Below are positions 16,336 through 28,288 of a DNA stretch of 64,000 bases, piece by piece (positions within the stretch are counted from its first letter, which is position 1; each line of letters opens with the position of its first letter). The notes beneath the pieces are model-generated. The model searched no databases. It was not told the DNA's origin and saw nothing but the letters and a program-made list of their open reading frames with translations. A program made the translations under genes and the position numbers. This DNA is from Sinonovacula constricta (taxonomy: Eukaryota; Mollusca; Bivalvia; Cardiida; Solecurtidae). The stretch covers positions 33,165,840 to 33,229,839 of the forward strand of contig CM017563.1 of the NCBI GenBank assembly GCA_007844125.1, read 5' to 3'.

Positions 16336-16620
16336 CAACTGCATAGGTAGAACCACCGGCGTACCACAAGTCAGCCGGAAGACCTCACATTAAGTCCTCT
16401 ACTCTACGCCACGTGAAAATGTAGTCTTCCAGTTGAACAGCATGAATCTGGAAGATCTTACCGAGCCGAGTAAATACAGTTTCTTTAAGTAAGCATAAAG
16501 AAATAGGTTAAAAGACATAAATGTCTCGCCCGGAACAGATCTCGAACCCTCCAGGTGAGGGGCTATGGTATTGCATATTGTCGACTCTAACAGCTCAGCC
16601 ATGGGCTTAAACTCCGCGAT
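16327..16620 (-). mobile_element. SINE-like element, family 3 (copy B)
   Basis: The minus strand shows CATGGCTGAGCTGTTAGAGT (box-A-like), GGAGGGTTCGAGATCTGTTC (box-B-like) and, distally, CCGGCTGACTTGTGGTACGC. The copy contains about 140 nt between head and tail (16395-16530) that copies A and C lack, so it may be the least deleted member. The open frame at 16399-16680 lies within it and is not a gene. Confidence 0.6.
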
Positions 16621-18640
16621 GTTATTTGTCTTTCTCTTCTTATCATAACTGCATGACACATGTACAATGTATGTGATCATAATTCTTACTAACTGTCATT
16701 AATTTGCATGGTTCTTTATTTAACATTTTAATTGAAGTGGGTGTTAAATCCTACAGCGTTACAATACTTTACAGCTCTACATTTGACTAAATAAGTTAGA
16801 TATACTATTTTAGGAACGCGGTGATAGCACCTATTTTTAGATGAAGCTTTTTAAGACTAAGCTAAAAAAGAAACGTTATTTATCTTTACAATTTTCTCTA
16901 GTTCAAAGTGTAACATAAGCACGAACAAAATGTACTAAAATACCTTCTTGGCTCACTGACCTGTGTTGCTTTTCAGATTATTTTAATATGTCTGTTATAC
17001 GTGCAATAATAAAGCGTTTTGGTCACAGTTGACTAAATTTGAATTTCATAATACTGGAAAGAAACAACAAAACTTGGTTAAACAGCAATTTAGTGGATTC
17101 ATATATTACCTTTTATCACTAGAGTGTATATTAAAATGTCGTCTTTCGAAATATTATGTTGTCTATAGGTTCTGAGAGTCAAGAGTGGTTCGACGGTTTT
17201 CAATTTGTTTGTTTCTATAGCCATTTGAATCCCAACAACATAGAATAGCTCCGAACAACGAAGGAGTATACATCGGTCGGAACAACTCACGTATTGGCTC
17301 GATAGTGACGTAATAGTTTAAATAAATATTTAGTATGAATCTGGTGGGTTGTTTTATGTGACATGTACATACGTAAAAACTGTGACCAGTTAGCTTTAAG
17401 AGAGATGATAGTAATATAAACTAGACTTTTCCTCGGTGACAATCGGATCATTTTTCTCATTTAGGAGTAAAGCCTTAAACGTTTTGTTACGACCGGTGTC
17501 GCTATATAAGTTTATTTATAAAATGGCACGTTTACTAAACGACGAAATAGTGTAACAGAAAGAACAAGCCAGCAACAAACTAGTACAATAATGTTTTATT
17601 TTAATAAACAATTAAATCTATGGCGTAATAAAACAATAACAAATAAATCAGACAAAATTTCAGAAAGAAAAAAAAAAGTTAGCTTACAGTTTGTCCTTTT
17701 AGGAGGTGTCCCTTTAACAGTACAATTAATAATCCAACGTCGAATAATCCTGAAGAGTTTTCGATAGAATGTCCTCGTAGATAAGCACAGTTAAAATAAT
17801 CAAAAGGTAGAACAATACACGAATGTTAATAATATAATTCCAAATTTAACACTTTAATATTTATATCACTGTAGAATATAGTAAGTCCACGTAAGTTCCA
17901 ACACAGAAAGATTTAATATAGAAGCTGCAAGTATTTCCAAACTATATGTCCAAACTCTATGTCCAAACGTTTATCCAAACTCTTTATCCAAACTTCCAAA
18001 CTTTCATTAATTCGGCAAACACGCCCTTATATATATCCAAAGAATTTCCAGAACATTTACGAACCCAGAACATTCTCGAAGGCCAGTTAAAAATAAACAA
18101 ATGAACTTTCTAGCATGATCCTTTTCTTCTAGCAGTTATGCGAATGCAACGTCATCAAAACCACAACGGTAAACAACCACCTAACCTGACCAGCGTAACC
18201 TTTAACGTTAGTGTACTACTCTACATAACAGATTAGAAAATGGAAGTAAACATATGGAGTCATCATTAACGGCAGATAGACACGAAGAAATCACTTCGTA
18301 AATCAAAGATGATGGCATTGGTGATGTAATTGTGCTCCCAATAATGAGAAAAGTATGTAAAATGATAGCTTTGACAATGGTTACAATGTTACTTTTGTCA
18401 GCACGAGTCAATTTTCCAGTAAACGTTATCGGAAATAAAGGATATTGCTGTTATTATAATAATAGGATTAAACAGACTTAAACTGAGGTGACAATGTGTC
18501 CTACATTGCATACATTTCTTGAAATACCATGGCACATACATGTACATGAGAAATTGTTTCAAAATATTGCCAATTTGGAAAAGATTAAGAACATTTTTAT
18601 TAATTAAGAATAATATATATATGATTATTATAGGCTGTGA
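16336..18640. repeat. Segmental duplication, copy B (partial), split by an insertion
   Basis: It matches the right half of copies A and C: TTAGGAACGCGGTGATAGCA at 16812 against 15599 and 21889, AGTATGAATCTGGTGGGTTG at 17331 against 22420, and then, after the 746-bp insertion, GTGCTCCCAATAATGAGAAA at 18331 against 22672. The left half present in A and C is missing. It contains a longer version of the family 3 SINE (about 16327-16620). Confidence 0.8.
17485..18230 (-). mobile_element. Probable solo LTR (746 bp)
   Basis: Copies A and C are continuous across this point, while copy B is split by 746 bp that begin TGTTACGACCGG and end ACTACTCTACATAACA, giving TGTTA..TAACA inverted ends typical of LTRs. 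Read on the minus strand there is TATATATAAGGGCGTG (18036-18021, TATA-like), and TTTATAAATAAAC lies near the 3' end (about 17505-17520, polyadenylation-like). No internal retroviral coding or primer-binding site is present. I see no 4-6-bp target duplication, which weakens the call. Confidence 0.5.
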
Positions 18641-19544
18641 CAAATCTGAGTGATTTAGCTTTGTCGTGCCGAGTGTGATTTTTTTTTCTTGGTTCAACAA
18701 TAACCTAGTATTCTATTTATCCTACCATCTGTGTAGTGTTGTTAAAAGTTAAGATCTATTTAGTTTAAAAAGAATGGAATTCGCGTTGGTCTAAGGGTGT
18801 TATGTTTTCATAGGCGCTTAACACACGCACGCACACACACGCACGCACACACAAGCACGCACGCACGCGCGCGCGTGCGAACGCACGCGCGCGTGCGCAC
18901 ACACAAACACAGACACACACGAACGCGCAAGCACGCACACCCACTCACAATATATTTCTTCATGAACTACGATCTATTAGAAACGTGAATACTTTAACAT
19001 ACTTGTAACCAAAGTCATTAAAACTTTAGAGTAGGTGCATCACCCTGTTATCAAACTCAAGCATAATTATGGATGGGTGGAGAACACGGACAACAGATTT
19101 GAGTTTCGCATTTGGACATCCTATCATCGCACTATGTTAAACTCATATTGTACATGTACAGATTTGCTTTTTTATATGAATAACACCACGTTCTGTGGCC
19201 TTTAAAACCCAAGTTTACACAGAGGAATGACATGAAGTTTTCGAAGAAATTAACGTCACTACATAATTATGACGTCATATGTCATAAATAAAACAGCAAC
19301 AAGAGGATTTAAATCCTTCTTAATTATTATATTGGATCATAAGCTGTCGCGGACCTTGAAATCTTATTTTTTATGATTTGATCTATAGAACTTCAAGTGC
19401 GACATGGAATTTCTGCTGTTTAGAAGTCGTCCGCCCGGATGCGCGTGATAGGTTTTACACAGTGGTGTTATATAAAGCAAATGCTATCACACTAGGCTTG
19501 ATCTAAGGTCCGAAGTGATAGTAGGATAAACAGGATAATTTTTA
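18641..19544. other. Spacer with an alternating CA/CG tract
   Basis: Between copies B and C there is unique sequence with the ACACGC-rich tract described separately. A palindromic TATGACGTCATA occurs at 19268-19279. No exon-like structure is visible. Confidence 0.45.
18822..18952. repeat. (CA/CG)n alternating purine-pyrimidine tract
   Basis: About 130 nt consist mostly of CACACG/CACGCA units with a central CGCACGCGCGCGCGTGCG block. Strict purine-pyrimidine alternation with CG steps is the classic Z-DNA-prone sequence. The open frame across it (His/Thr/Arg repeats) has no meaning as a protein. Confidence 0.9.
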
Positions 19545-22500
19545 ACAGAAAAATATTTCATTTGTGTTATTTAATAGATTGGCTTCAGTGCAATATTTGT
19601 CATATAGTATGCATACAATGTAATAATTAAACTCGTCTGTTGACATTAGATAACGTGTTGGGAATATATTTTTCAGTTGTTTAATAATCGGAAACGATGT
19701 TATTTATCACGTGAAATTAGCAACACAACAAATAAAGTTCAGTTTAGAAAAGTTTTATTCTTCTTATTTATTACTTTGTGTAATTTAACAATATCCTATA
19801 TACAGATATAAAAATAGCAAGTAGAAGTAATGTCTATACATTTGGTAACATTTATGTAAGAGCTGTTAAAACGGGCTTTATAATATGTAAAAGGTTATAA
19901 AAACATCTCTAACTTGCACAGTACCAGACAGAGGTAGTGGAAATAGTGCCTTGTATTATATCCAAGACCAACTCTACCGTACTTGTTCTACAATTTATCC
20001 TCCTCTAAGATCGAACCCGTATACGAACATAAAAAAAGTTTCGTCTACTCTGTCTTACAAAGTAAGTTTACCTGAATGGCATAAATTGCATATATTTAAT
20101 ATTTACCATTTATTTACGAAAATTTGAAGAAATGTCGTTTGGTGTTATATAATGTTTAATTATCTTGATTTTTTTCTCCATTTATGTCGTTCTAAATGTA
20201 CACATGAAGTTAAACCAAGGTCGTTCAAAACTCTATAACGAAGTAAACATTTAAGGAAGACCGACCCAATAACAGTATTTAAATATATACGTTTATAGGT
20301 CAAGGAAGGGTGGTTAAAGTATTGAACCTTTCCCACCAAAAAAGGTAAATGTCATTTTAACGAATGAACACATTCTTTTCGAACCAAACTGATTTTTTTT
20401 ATTCTTTAAAAACTGAATACATATATTAAAAGTTTCCCTATTTTATGTCACATTTTTCCTTGAATGGTTTATTATATTGAACTTGCTCATATCTAGATAA
20501 GGTTTCAAGTCAAAACTCTGTTAAAGTATTAAACGACAATGAAATGAATGCTGTTCCCTCCAATAACATAACATACATTCTTATGTTAATTAAACGTAGT
20601 TAAAGTATCGAGCCTTTCCAACCAAAAATTTTAATTAATGCTATTATATAGCACACACACATTTTTTTCACACGACACTTACGTTTTATTCTATCAAAAT
20701 ACTGAAAACCTTAATGCATATATTAGAGGTTGCCATGTTTCATGTCACATTTTACGCAAATGATTTATTATCTTAAACTTGCTCATATCTAAATTAAGCT
20801 TCTTAAAAAATCTAAGTTAATAAGACGTCATTAGACGACAATGAAATGAAAGCTACATGTACAACAACATTAAAGGCAAACAAACTAAGCCGATCGTATT
20901 TACTCAGAATAACAATCCATTCCAATGCATTGCGTACGGTAGCAGGTCATAGTAAATAGTAATATAAAACGCGTAACTTCATAGTAGTTTAAATATAAAG
21001 GATCCTTTGAAATTTTTCTCAGAAAAGATCCAACAAAACGTAGTGTTAAAAATGATTCTATCACTGAAAGCATTTCGCCAAGGTCTAAGGAAATCCTACA
21101 ACGCCACTCCTGAGGGAAATTAAATCAAAGCCATTTAACCATGATTCAATCGAGTCACCTCCATTGATAAAACTTAAAAAAGGAATTGATTTAAGAAGAT
21201 CGGCTTTTAGATTGTTTTGTAATGTTAGCAATGGCCACACTTATGATTGCTCCTCAGTAAATTCGTAAAATACAATTAATTGCCTTCCGCCAACAACTAA
21301 GCAATAGTATGGCATGGTAATCCATAAATACAACACTGTGTACACACGGTACTAGTATTAGAAATACAATTTACTATCAAAGTATAAGCAAATGTTCCAA
21401 GGCATATTTTTATCTTATAATGTTAAGTTGTAAACAGTCATGACATTATATATCTCATTTTTGTCACATCACACCGACATTATTATGGTAATATTGAAAA
21501 CGTCCAGATAATTACTGGTGGAGCAAGACTCCAAACTAATGTCCTGGCAGAGCGACCGGCGCATCACACGTTAGCAGGAAAACTTCCACACAAGAAAGTT
21601 CTCGTCCCGAACAGAACTCGAATCCACGAGTTGAAGGGCTGAGGTGTTACATGTTGACAACTCTAACAGCCCAGTCAAGGGCTTAAACTCAGCTACTTTA
21701 TTTGTCTTTTCTTTTCTTAGCGTTGCGGTATCACTTATGTAGAATGTATGTGGTCATAATGCTTACTAACTGTCATGACTGTGCATGGTTCATTATTTAA
21801 CATTTTAATTGAAGTTTTTTTTTTAAATCATATAGTGTTACATCATTTAGCAACACTACACTTAACTAAAAAAGTTAGATATACTATTTTAGGAACGCCT
21901 AGTTTTAGATAAAGCTTTTAAAGTCTAAGCTTAAAAAGAAACGTCATTAATCTTTACACTTTTCTTTAGATCAAAATGTAACATAGGCATGAACAAAATG
22001 TACTAAAATACATTCTTTGCTCACTGACTTGTGTGCTTTCGGATTATTTTAATATGCCGGTTATACGTGCAATAATAAAGCGTTTTGATCAAATTTGAAT
22101 TTCATAATATTGGAAAGAAAACAGCAAAACTTTGTTAAACAGCAATACATAGTGGATTGAATTTTTATCCCTTATCTCTTGAGTGTATGTTAACATGCCA
22201 TTCTTCAAAATAGTATGTTTTCTATAGATTCTAGGAGTCCAGAGCGTCGCCACGGTTTCAATTTATTTGTTTCTGTTTTTAGCCATTTTAAATCCCAACA
22301 ACATAGAGCAGCTCCGAACAACGCATGTGACCTTACTGTTACAGCTCACGAGAATACATCGGTCGTAACAACTCAATAATTGGCTTGACAGTGACGCAAT
22401 AGTTTAAATAAATATTTAGTATGAATCTGGTGGCTGGTTCTACGTGGCATGTACCTACATAAAACTGTGACCAGTTCCCTTTACGAGAGATCAAAGTAAT

Positions 22501-22850
22501 ATACAAATATACTTGACTATTCTTCTGTGAAAATCGAGTCACTTGTCTCATTTCGGAGTAAAGCCATATTCTTTTAGAAAAAGGAAGTAAATATATGGAT
22601 TCATCATTAACAACAGATAGACACGAACAAATCACTTCATAAATACAAGATGATTGCACTGCGGATATAATCGTGCTCCCAATAATGAGAAAGTATGTAG
22701 AATGATAGCTGACAATATATTATTTTTCCAGTAAATGCTATCGGATATAAAGCATTATGCGGTTGTTATAATACTAAGATTAAAAAGACTTAAGCTGAGG
22801 TGATAAAATACATTGCATACACTTCTGGAAATACCATAATACATACATGT
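19545..22850. repeat. Segmental duplication, copy C
   Basis: This is the full-length partner of copy A and overlaps copy B from about 21530 on. It has its own internal duplication: 20270-20570 is repeated at about 20575-20860 (CTTGCTCATATCTAGATAAG at 20483 and CTTGCTCATATCTAAATTAA at 20777), which copy A lacks. Homology to copy B resumes at about 23345-23400 (GAGAAATGATTTGAAAATAT) after roughly 490 bp of unrelated sequence. Confidence 0.85.
21530..21690 (-). mobile_element. SINE-like element, family 3 (copy C)
   Basis: This is the same element as in copies A and B at the equivalent place (CCGGCGCATCACACGTTAGC, then GAACAGAACTCGAATCC, then TAACAGCCCAGTCAAGGGCT). The tRNA-like head is on the minus strand and has more mismatches than in copy B. 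Confidence 0.55.
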
Positions 22851-23344
22851 TGTTTAGCTTCATACATCAATATTTTATCATATTTCTTATATGATTTAAA
22901 CCGTATGAAGATTTTGTATTCAATTTCTTCCTAAGTATTGACTTTATAGTGTTTTAAACGAACACGTTTAGTCTATACATAATTGAATAAATTATGTATA
23001 ACAGTGAGTGTTTACTGACAAGCAATGTTTTTTCAAGATGAGATTTGAGCAATGCTGTAACAAGTGAAGGAAACTTTCTCTCCTTTCTCGACAAGTAGAG
23101 ATAGGGTTGCCGATATTTAATCTAGTAACACTTAGTTTATTGGTTAAAGCTTTGGTTCCAAGATGTTTTGGCATTTTTTGAAAGAAATAAAACAATTAAA
23201 GTCCAGCCATAAAAAAGTCAAAGCAATTCAAATATCGTCTCAGTCAGAGCCTTTGACAGTCTTTGACATTCCTATGGGCATTCTCGTGAAAATAATGTTC
23301 TTGTCAAAGGAAGATGATGATTTAAAAAGGATATATAGTGCATG
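22851..23344. other. About 490-bp insertion-like segment in copy C
   Basis: This segment interrupts the homology between copy C and copy B. It holds opposed open frames at 22992-23195 (minus) and 23163-23351 (plus). The minus frame has a CRERRESFLHLLQHCSN stretch that is vaguely like the C-terminal Cys/His end of LINE proteins. I cannot confirm this and do not call a gene. Confidence 0.35.
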
Positions 23345-23419
23345 TCGATGAGAAATGATTTGAAAATATTTCCAAACTGGAAAAGTATTTTACTTTGCCC
23401 CTGCCATGTTAATGGCGTA

Positions 23420-25440
23420 TAATTTGGAATAAAATTGGAATTGTAAGTGTATGTTCCAGTTTAAACTATACTGGCAGTCACAATTTATCCTTGATGAAAA
23501 ATCTTAACTGCGAAATTTACATTTAGTTAGTTGTCAAAGTTGAATGTTGAATCTCTTGATTATAAGGGATTCCCGAAGATTGAAAGCTCTATGCAATTCA
23601 CAAAGTAGTTTTATCGCCTATGCATTGAGACCATACACGTTTAAGTTAGCAGAAATATAGTATGGAAACCGGATTTTCTGGGTTTGATTGTCACCGTGCT
23701 AAAATATGTAATCGTTCCTGGAAAGGTCTTATGGATGGGGCCATGTTGTTCTATCAACAAGTGAAGACCATTAATTTCATGAATTAATCTTCAATATCAA
23801 AATTAAATTAGATTAGAGTCAGATTAAAATGTTGCTACATTTACATCATTACCTGTCACTTAAAATCATTATAAACTTTCGATATGTGTATGCATACATT
23901 GTTTAATTTAAATTTCGTTTGTTACGACTATGCACTATGTACATGTCCAATGCTTTAATCTGTTTTTTGTATTCGGACCTGTTCCCATGCGTCCAGAGAC
24001 AATTCATTATTGCATATAATTTTAAGACATGAATATTTGACGGCATTGTTATTCTTAATATAACAACAATGTTTTGCTTTTTCTTGGTCAGTTTGTTGTT
24101 AGGCAAAAATGTGTTGTTATCTAGCAGGATCTCGATGGCGACCTTTCATGATTTGCATCAATGCTTTCTTGTATAAGCAAGTAATGAGACGCTCATTGGC
24201 TTTTAAAGACTCTCTGCCAGAGAGGTTTAAACACTCACAGAGGCAGGCAATTTAAACTCTCTTCTAAAAAAGTTATGACATCAGCGCTAAAACATGAAAA
24301 TTTAGGATCTGAAGTAGAAATAGATGTTTATACTATTATGATGGACATACAAAAATGTATGTGACCTTTTGCAAAATGCAACATGATTCGCCCTGAAAAA
24401 AGATTAGGTTTTTAAAACATAACTTAGGCACACTTCAATATGTATACCTCATTCCACGTCAAGCTCAGAATGAGTTATTGACGTCTTTCCATAGGGAGTA
24501 TAATGTCATGTTGCTTTCTTAATTATCATCTCAAGGCAAACACTTCAGGTCTTCTATCATTATATATATTAGATTACTAATCTCCTGTGATATATAAAAG
24601 TCATTTCCTTTGTAAAATCAGTGCTTATAATCAGATTATGGTAGTTACAAAAATTTCGTAGGGCATTCAAGTTATTAGTGTATGTAAATAATGAAAAAAA
24701 TATTTTGTATGGTATGACATGTCATAAACAAAATTTATTATTTTTTATAATTATATTTACATTTTCTTATTCAGACTCGTGGGTCCAGCAATTTTAAACA
24801 CCGATCATTTAAAGGTATAATTCACTTTGCATGTACAATCAAAGAAGATTGTAATTGATTGTATGATATACTTCTATATTGCAATTTAGTTAGATGTATG
24901 TGCTCTTGGTAAAGTGGTTTACACCTAACCGGAAAACTGTTTCAATTCCTACTAAAGCACTTATTTTTGTAGGTAAATAAATAGGTAAAGAAACTTCTTC
25001 GATAGATTTTCCCTGGAGGTAATGTCAGTGTTCATTAGATACTTTAATGACCACCCTTCAATAAAATAAACGGGAAGATCGATAGCAGCATTTAAGTAGA
25101 TAAAAAAGACAACAAGGCGTTCGTTAATGGTATGGAAGAGAAATTACAACTCGTTCTTTGAACAAGAAGTAAGTGGAGGAATAATAACCTTAAAAATATT
25201 TGAGAGTTTCCTGAATTCTGAACATACTGCGTTCTTAATGACCAGACGTTATTATCAAGAAATTTGTATCCACTTTACTCAAGGTCATTGGCTTACTTCG
25301 ACTATATACCTATCAGCACTAATGTGTTCTTAAAACAAGCATACAATAACAATCCACCAAATTAACCTCTTTACCCCTCCTCCACACTCCATACCTCATT
25401 CTACTACTTAGAAGTAACTACTACTACTAAGAGCTAGCAA
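23420..25440. other. Spacer, nothing recognised
   Basis: This is AT-rich unique sequence. The 60-70-codon frames at 23903-24106 and 25127-25333 have no recognisable motif and no flanking splice logic. There is a short inverted repeat CTCTCTGCCAGAGAG at 24210-24224. Nothing else is seen. Confidence 0.4.
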
Positions 25441-25451
25441 ATTAAAAGAAA

Positions 25452-25534
25452 AAAAACCGTAGAACAGAAAACATAATCGTCATCATTATCATCATCATCA
25501 TCATTATTGACATCATAACAGAAAACACCATCAC

Positions 25535-25605
<71 letters not shown>

Positions 25606-25635
25606 CTATCGACATCAGAACAGAAAATATCATCG

Positions 25636-25706
<71 letters not shown>

Positions 25707-25738
25707 GTAATCAGCAACAACAACATCATCAACAACAA
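25452..25738. repeat. (TCA)n array with higher-order spacers
   Basis: Two long (ATC)n/(TCA)n runs (about 25540-25605 and 25632-25706) and a shorter one are separated by related spacers containing GACATCA.AACAGAAAA (about 25508-25525 and 25611-25628, with AACAGAAAA also at 25454). The minus-strand frame reads as poly-Met and is an artefact. Confidence 0.92.
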
Positions 25739-25739
25739 T

Positions 25740-28288
25740 AATAAATCGACAAGTTAAGAAGCAGTGAGTTAACCGAAGTTACTGGAAACGAATTAACACT
25801 TTATGTTCATATGAAAGCCTATTCAATAGAGACAAGTGTAACAGTACAATACATTGAGTCGAATATTTGTAATTTTTACTTTAATTAATCCTTTCTAACG
25901 TTGACATATTTTAAAAGGTAACCATATATTTGTATGTGGATAGGATAGTAAGCATTGGCTTGATCTACAAACATAAGATGAAACATTTTTTTAATGAAAA
26001 TACTTAAAAGGCAGTAATCGTTAATTACAAAAACAAACGTAATGCATTTTTCATGATGCATACATTAATAAACTAGACTTTCGTTTAAGAATAAAATAGA
26101 AAAAAAAGAAAAGCATGCAGGTATATACCGAACACTATTTAGGACTTGTTTCCAGCCAACAAGCAGATAATGTTTTTTTTTGCATTGGATTTCTGTTTAC
26201 CAGGAAAATCTTTCAACAGAGTGGAGTTTTGTTTTGATTTAAACCCACATTATATTTACCGGAAACTAACACAAAGATTCTTCATATAAATCGGCACTTT
26301 ATCTTCACTTTAAATCAAAACATGTGATGTGAATACGCTTTACAGTAATAAGCATGTGAGAAAGTATACGTGTTCTTTGTCTGTTTTTAATAAATTCCCA
26401 ACCACATAAACTTCCTAGCAATATGTCAATATAGGTAACATGCACATGTCAAACAATTTTATCTGGCAAAAGATGGGTAAAACAAAGTTCCATAATTTCT
26501 AAACGCCAAGAAATATAAAGCCACATAAAGCCACTTAAAGCCACTAGGTCTTGTTGATAAACTGCTTATCGGCAAAAGAATAACGATATTTTGTAATTCA
26601 ATATTTCACTGCTAAAAGTCTCTAATCTCTTTTGTCAAAAGCTACAGTATCATCTGCGTGAAATTAAACAAGGAACTTTTATTAAAAATTATCATCACGA
26701 AGAGAAATAGAACTCATTTATGTAGTAAGTATTCAAATCGCTTATAAAAGACAAAAAATATTTAAGATTTCACATTGACGAAAACCAATAATATATATAT
26801 AATCCCGACAGTACAGAATCAATAAATTATTTTTTACTTAAGTTTATATTTTGATACAATTCAATTGATGATATTCCTTATTATTTTTTTTATCAAAGAA
26901 ATATACTGTAAACTGGGTCCAATGCCTTGCGCAAGTGTTTAAGGGCTCATGTATTTCTTTTCCGTGATGCTTAATTAACTCTGATAAAATATGAGGTATG
27001 AATACATTCTTAATATTGGGGTGTATTTTCCTAACATATTGATATTTAAGCCCTTTCTTTTTGAAAATGTATATATCAAATTGTTGACGATTGTAGTTAA
27101 TAGCCAACCAATTTAATATAGTAATAGTTTGGAAATATCTAGATTTTCATTGCCATTTCTATAAAAATAATAGCAAAAATGAGCCAAGATTCTAAAATTT
27201 AACACTTATCAGGAATTTCATCAATATAATTTGTAGGACCAGAAGAAGAATATATGATCTAAACACTTGGTCTTTTTAACTTTCATTTTTTATAAGTTTT
27301 CAGATTTCGACTATTGTAATAGGACAATTTACATCATTTTTAAGTGAAACAATGCTATATTCGAACCACCTACATAAAAAAAATCATGAGCCATTTTATC
27401 TGCTTTTATTTATTCATTTATTAAAGTTTAATGTTTAATATCAATGGATAGTTTTTATTCTTTTCAGCAATTAAAAATACTGCGTTTGGTCCAATTTATT
27501 TTTGATTTTTAATTGCACTTGTTATATATTATCAGTAATCCTTGAGTGGGTTAGGATTAATATTTTTCATATTTTTATGAAAGTCTTTATCATTTTGTAT
27601 GCTATATTGTAATTGTTATTTTGAACTTACCAACATAAGATAATTTTCTTTTATTGTGGTCGTTTATAACATTTTGTGGTTTGTAATTCATAGCATGTGC
27701 GGTATTCTGTTCTTGAATATTTACACTTACTATCGAATTAGTGAACTTCCGTGCTTTGTATCTGCCTCTTTTTTAGACTTTAACGTACCACAACAGTGTA
27801 TTGCTGCAATAAGTAGTTAATTTTCTATTATATATATATATATAATATTTATGACATCGAACTCAATATTAGCTTCGAGCTCGTCTCTCACAACCTTTTC
27901 TAACTTCCCAAGCGCAAGCTTCAATAATACCATCATTAATCATGATAACAATAAATTATTGAATTCTCAATCTTAGACATGAGAAGACCGAATCTCGCCT
28001 AGTAAACCTTTAACTATGTATTAAGTAACGTTCATTGGCATACATATAATGTTAACACTATTGGTTAATCAGTATAGTACAATAATGCGGGTGGTGTACA
28101 ATATACTTGGTTGGAGTAAAAATTGACTGAACGTTTTCTCACGAAGAGATCCAGACTTTTCAAATTCCAAGAGAGATAAATACAACACAGTAATCCGTAT
28201 TCGTTCACAAAACACTTTTATTATATGATTTTCAAAACCAATAATCAGTGGGAAAAAAATAAATAAACAATCTTGTTTGCAAAAGAAA
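25740..28288. other. Spacer, nothing recognised except small simple repeats
   Basis: This is AT-rich sequence. A four-fold AAAGCCAC.. reiteration lies at 26516-26545 and a TA run at 27831-27846. The 87-codon frame at 26844-27107 (minus) has no recognisable motif. Nothing else is supported. Confidence 0.4.

Noticed and set aside
22992..23195. LINE C-terminal Cys/His domain
   Set aside because: Only one short CRERRESFLHLLQHC stretch is suggestive. No other LINE blocks are found nearby.
25442..25738. Poly-methionine open frame
   Set aside because: It is the translation of a (TCA)n/(ATG)n microsatellite.
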